From JBFHIZ01 sp041596215 (lineage in GTDB: Bacteria; Bacillota; Clostridia; Lachnospirales; Lachnospiraceae): 64,000 nt of DNA. Below, piece by piece: positions 61,254 to 64,000 of this stretch. The notes under the pieces are model-generated. The model saw nothing but the letters and a program-made list of their open reading frames with translations, ran no database searches and had not been told where the DNA came from. The position numbers were made by a program, and so were the translations under genes. Where the stretch lies: the NCBI GenBank assembly GCA_041596215.1, contig JBFHIZ010000008.1, positions 1 through 64,000 on the forward strand. The letters are read 5' to 3'. Numbering within the stretch: the stretch's first letter is position 1; every line of letters begins with the position of its first letter.

Positions 61254-62306
61254 TTAAGGAAACATAGGTACCAATTCCAATCCTTCTGTTTCTTTTAAAC
61301 CAAACATAATGTTCATATTTTGAACGGCTTGGCCTGCTGCTCCTTTCACCAAATTATCCATTGCTCCCATCATAACAATTCTCTTTGTTCTAGGATCAAT
61401 TTTAAAGTTTACATCCACAAAATTGCTTCCCTTTACCCATCTAGTTTCTGGATATACATCTTTTGAAAGTACACGAACAAAGTTTTCCCCTTGATAATAA
61501 GAGTCATATACTTTTTTAATTTCTTCATAAGTAACCGATTTTTTTAAGGTAGCATATGAAGTTGCCAAAATCCCACGATTCATTGGTAATAAATGCGGCG
61601 TGAAGCTAATCACTATTTCTTCTTCTGCAGCATATCCTAACTGTTCTTCAATTTCCGGGGTATGTCTATGTGATCCTACCCCATAAGCTTTTCCATTTTC
61701 GTTCACTTCGCAATAAAGATTCCCGATTTTTGCTCCTCTTCCAGCACCGGATACTCCACTTTTTGCATCTACGATTATGGACCTTGGTTCAATCAATCCC
61801 TCCTTTAACAGTGGATAAATTGAAAGAATTGTACACGTAGGATAGCATCCCGGATTGGCTAATAATTTAGCTTTTTTGATTTGTTCTCGATTAATCTCGC
61901 ACAAACCATAAATCGCATTTTTAATAAAATCTTTAGCGGGATGTTTTAATTCATACCAAGATTCATAGATATTGATATCCTTAATTCGAAAATCTGCACT
62001 TAAATCAATAATTTTAACTTGCTCTAATAATGATTCCGAAATAATTTGTGAGCAAAACCCCTGTGGTGTTGCTGTAAAAATAACATCCACCTCTTTTGCA
62101 AGTTCTTCTATTTCCTCTTGCGTTTCTGCATGAATACATTTTGCAGAAATAGTTTGAAAAAAATTTCTATATATATCACTAAACTCCTGATTTGCATAAG
62201 TTCTTGAACCATACCATACGATATCTACTTCTTTATGATTAACTAAAATACGAATAAGTTCTCCGCCAGCATAACCAGTAGCACCAATAATTCCTACCTT
62301 TATCAT
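61254..62306 (-). CDS. argC: N-acetyl-gamma-glutamyl-phosphate reductase
   Basis: A 350-residue type 1 ArgC, third step of ornithine synthesis, NADPH-dependent. IGATGYAGGELIRIL (8-22) binds the nucleotide; LANPGCYPTCTILSIYPL (about 147-164) has the catalytic Cys; DAKSGVSGAGRGAK and VGSHRHTPEIEEQL give the remaining active-site residues. First gene of the operon, with a promoter TTGCAT-N16-TATAAT overlapped by an ARG-box-like site. Confidence 0.95.
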   Translation of the reverse strand: MIKVGIIGATGYAGGELIRILVNHKEVDIVWYGSRTYANQEFSDIYRNFFQTISAKCIHAETQEEIEELAKEVDVIFTATPQGFCSQIISESLLEQVKIIDLSADFRIKDINIYESWYELKHPAKDFIKNAIYGLCEINREQIKKAKLLANPGCYPTCTILSIYPLLKEGLIEPRSIIVDAKSGVSGAGRGAKIGNLYCEVNENGKAYGVGSHRHTPEIEEQLGYAAEEEIVISFTPHLLPMNRGILATSYATLKKSVTYEEIKKVYDSYYQGENFVRVLSKDVYPETRWVKGSNFVDVNFKIDPRTKRIVMMGAMDNLVKGAAGQAVQNMNIMFGLKETEGLELVPMFP

Positions 62307-62352
62307 AACTTTCCTCCCTTATCTTCTTCTATATAAAATGCTCTCACGGGTA

Positions 62353-62380
62353 ATTATACATTGTTTTAAACAAAATGCAA
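62353..62380 (-). promoter_or_regulatory. Promoter of the argC operon
   Basis: Minus strand TTGCAT (62375-62380), 16-bp spacer, TATAAT (62353-62358), 47 nt before argC. Confidence 0.75.
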
Positions 62381-62440
62381 CCTTTTATTCATAAAATATG
62401 TGTTTTTATGCATTATATTCATGCAAATGTATATTTATGC
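62375..62440. promoter_or_regulatory. ARG-box-like operator cluster between argC and argG
   Basis: Read on the minus strand, TATGAATAAAAGGTTGCAT (62375-62393) overlaps the argC -35 box; ATGCATTATATTCATGCA (62408-62425) and further GCATAAATATACA/GCATAAAAACACA half-sites follow. These resemble the ArgR/AhrC box (core ATGAATAAAAATTCAA). They would allow arginine-bound ArgR to repress both divergent units. Confidence 0.6.
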
Positions 62441-62450
62441 TAATCTACTC

Positions 62451-62479
62451 TTGCTTTTTCTTAATTTCTGTTGTATATT
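62451..62479 (+). promoter_or_regulatory. Promoter of argG
   Basis: TTGCTT, 17-bp spacer, TATATT, 44 nt before the argG ATG. Confidence 0.6.
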
Positions 62480-62522
62480 AAGTGCATAGTAAAAAACAAA
62501 CAAAAAATTGGAGGCATTTATT

Positions 62523-63743
62523 ATGAAAGAAAAAGTTATTTTAGCATATTCTGGTGGATTAGACACGACTGCTATCATCCCATGGTTAAAAGAAAATTTT
62601 GATTACGATGTGGTTTGTGTATGTATTGACTGTGGACAAGAAGAAGAATTAGATGGTTTAAAAGAACGTGCAAAACTTAGTGGCGCTACAAAATTATATA
62701 TTGAAGATGTCATCGATGAGTTCTGTGATGAATACATCGTACCTTGTGTTCAAGCAAATGCAATCTACGAAAACAAATATTTACTCGGAACATCTATGGC
62801 ACGACCTCTTATTTCCAAACGCCTTGTAGAAATCGCAAGAAAAGAAAAAGCTACTGCTATTTGTCATGGAGCAACCGGTAAAGGAAATGACCAAATTCGT
62901 TTTGAACTTGGAATTAAAGCTCTTGCCCCAGACTTAAAAATCATTGCTGCATGGAGAAATGATTTATGGAACATGAATTCTAGAGAAGATGAAATTGATT
63001 ATTGTAAAGAACATGGAATTGATCTTCCTTTTACTGCATCCACAAGCTATAGTCGTGATCGTAACATCTGGCACATTAGCCATGAAGGCTTAGAATTAGA
63101 AGACCCCTCACAAGAACCAAATTTTGATCATTTATTAGTTTTAGGAAGTACCCCTGAAAAAGCTCCTGACGAAGGAGAATATGTGACTATGACCTTTGAA
63201 TCCGGCGTTCCTAAAAGCGTAAATGGGAAAGAAATGAAAGTTTCTGATATCATTCGTACTTTGAATAAATTAGGTGGAAAACATGGAATCGGTATTGTTG
63301 ATATTGTTGAAAATCGAGTAGTTGGTATGAAATCTCGAGGTGTTTATGAAACTCCTGGTGGTACCATACTAATGGAAGCACATCAACAATTAGAAGAATT
63401 AATTTTAGATAAAGATACCTATGAAGTGAAAAAAAATATGGGAAATAAATTAGCAGACATCGTTTATGAAGGCAAATGGTTCACACCACTTTGCGATGCA
63501 ACCATTGCTTTTATTACCTCCACACAAAAATATGTGACTGGCGAAGTAAAATTCAAACTTTATAAAGGAAATATCATAAAAGCAGGTACCACTTCTCCAT
63601 ATTCATTGTATAATGAAAGTATCGCATCCTTTGAAACAGGTGATTTATATGATCATCATGATGCAGAAGGATTTATTAATCTCTTTGGCTTATCTTGCAA
63701 AGTGCGCGCAATGAAAATGCAAGAAGTAGAGAATAATAAATAG
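62523..63743 (+). CDS. argG: Argininosuccinate synthase
   Basis: A 406-residue enzyme that joins citrulline and aspartate with ATP. AYSGGLDTTAIIPWL (8-22) is the N-type ATP pyrophosphatase loop; HGATGKGNDQIRFEL (about 115-129), STSYSRDRNIWHISHEG and the MKSRGVYETPGGTIL segment are all standard. I start at MKEKVIL, 8 nt after GGAGG, not at the ATG five codons earlier. Transcribed divergently from argC and followed 16 nt later by a DUF1294 gene; argH is not in the window. Confidence 0.95.
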   Translation: MKEKVILAYSGGLDTTAIIPWLKENFDYDVVCVCIDCGQEEELDGLKERAKLSGATKLYIEDVIDEFCDEYIVPCVQANAIYENKYLLGTSMARPLISKRLVEIARKEKATAICHGATGKGNDQIRFELGIKALAPDLKIIAAWRNDLWNMNSREDEIDYCKEHGIDLPFTASTSYSRDRNIWHISHEGLELEDPSQEPNFDHLLVLGSTPEKAPDEGEYVTMTFESGVPKSVNGKEMKVSDIIRTLNKLGGKHGIGIVDIVENRVVGMKSRGVYETPGGTILMEAHQQLEELILDKDTYEVKKNMGNKLADIVYEGKWFTPLCDATIAFITSTQKYVTGEVKFKLYKGNIIKAGTTSPYSLYNESIASFETGDLYDHHDAEGFINLFGLSCKVRAMKMQEVENNK

Positions 63744-63759
63744 AAAGAGAGATTCTTAT

Positions 63760-64000
63760 ATGAATGCAATCCTTGCAATAACTGGCTATTTTTTAATACT
63801 AAACATACTTACTTTTTTTATGATGGGCAATGATAAAAGAAAAGCCAAGAAACATCTTTGGCGTACACCAGAACTTAATTTTTTTATTTTTTCCATTCTC
63901 GGTGGAAGTCTTGGTACCATATTTGGTATGTATTTTTTCCGACACAAAACAAGAAAATGGTATTTTCGTTTTGGATTACCCAGCATTTTAATTATACAAG
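63760..64000 (+). CDS. DUF1294 family membrane protein, 5' part (runs off window)
   Basis: The visible 80 codons begin MNAILAITGYFLILNILTFF (membrane helix 1), then MGNDKRKAKKHLWRTPE and a second helix with SILGGSLGTIFGMYFFRHKTRKWYFR, the usual DUF1294 pattern (small membrane protein, function unknown). Starts 16 nt after argG. The stop codon lies outside the window. Confidence 0.75.
   Translation, partial: MNAILAITGYFLILNILTFFMMGNDKRKAKKHLWRTPELNFFIFSILGGSLGTIFGMYFFRHKTRKWYFRFGLPSILIIQ

Overview
The window is AT-rich, densely packed DNA from a low-GC, anaerobic Firmicute, most likely a Clostridia/Lachnospiraceae-type bacterium. The basis is protein family content, strong GGAGG-type ribosome binding sites, sigma-A type promoters, a Trp T-box leader, a Firmicutes-type LexA (DinR) box, a TrpXYZ-type ABC system and a four-domain CoA-disulfide-reductase fusion. 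Genus cannot be fixed from the sequence alone. Most genes lie on the minus strand. No rRNA, tRNA, CRISPR array, prophage or transposase gene was seen.

Layout. 1-6.8 kb: the 5' end of thyA, a beta-CASP nuclease, an ABC exporter, then a divergent glycogen-debranching enzyme with a DUF2804 partner. 6.9-10.5 kb: a heterodimeric ABC exporter. 10.7-13.8 kb: a tryptophan-type ABC importer (trpX-trpY-trpZ) behind a T-box whose specifier reads TGG. 13.8-16.4 kb: a membrane-anchored GH3 enzyme preceded by a promoter-to-terminator leader or small RNA, then a LUD-domain protein. 16.5-21.2 kb: an aspartate-to-threonine operon (ACT protein, homoserine dehydrogenase, iPGM-like proposed homoserine kinase, aspartokinase) interrupted by an 18-bp minisatellite. 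21.2-24.7 kb: a NatAB-type ABC pair and glyA. 24.8-25.3 kb: a 19-bp tandem array split by three GGGGGAT hairpins. 25.3-33.5 kb: a six-gene MacB-type export operon with three different membrane-fusion proteins. 34.1-37.9 kb: an unusual cytoplasmic set of a DUF1858/solute-binding-like protein, a SIMIBI GTPase and a permease-less ABC ATPase, behind a Crp/Fnr regulator with a palindromic operator. 38.1-42.1 kb: a lipid kinase, mutY, a 5'-nucleotidase and small proteins. 42.3-44 kb: a LexA-boxed small gene plus a Y-family polymerase. 44-46.5 kb: the CoADR-rhodanese-TusA-DsrE fusion. 46.6-55.7 kb: a ten-gene operon from a ComEA-like lipoprotein through a two-component system, a GerMN lipoprotein, comEC, holA and tdk to a YqeY-family gene. 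55.8-64 kb: an arginine operon (argC, GNAT, argJ, argB, argD) with an orphan solute-binding protein as its last gene, divergent from argG, with ARG-box-like sites between them.

The strongest candidate for an undescribed system is the 34.1-37.9 kb cluster: ABC-transporter-like parts without any membrane component, joined to a metal-chaperone-type GTPase and DUF1858-like domains, under a Crp/Fnr regulator. Other signals worth following are the about 330-nt leader/ncRNA upstream of the GH3 gene, the three-adaptor export operon, the SOS-controlled small protein and the repeat cluster near 25 kb. All functions are inferred from reading the sequence; no database search was run.
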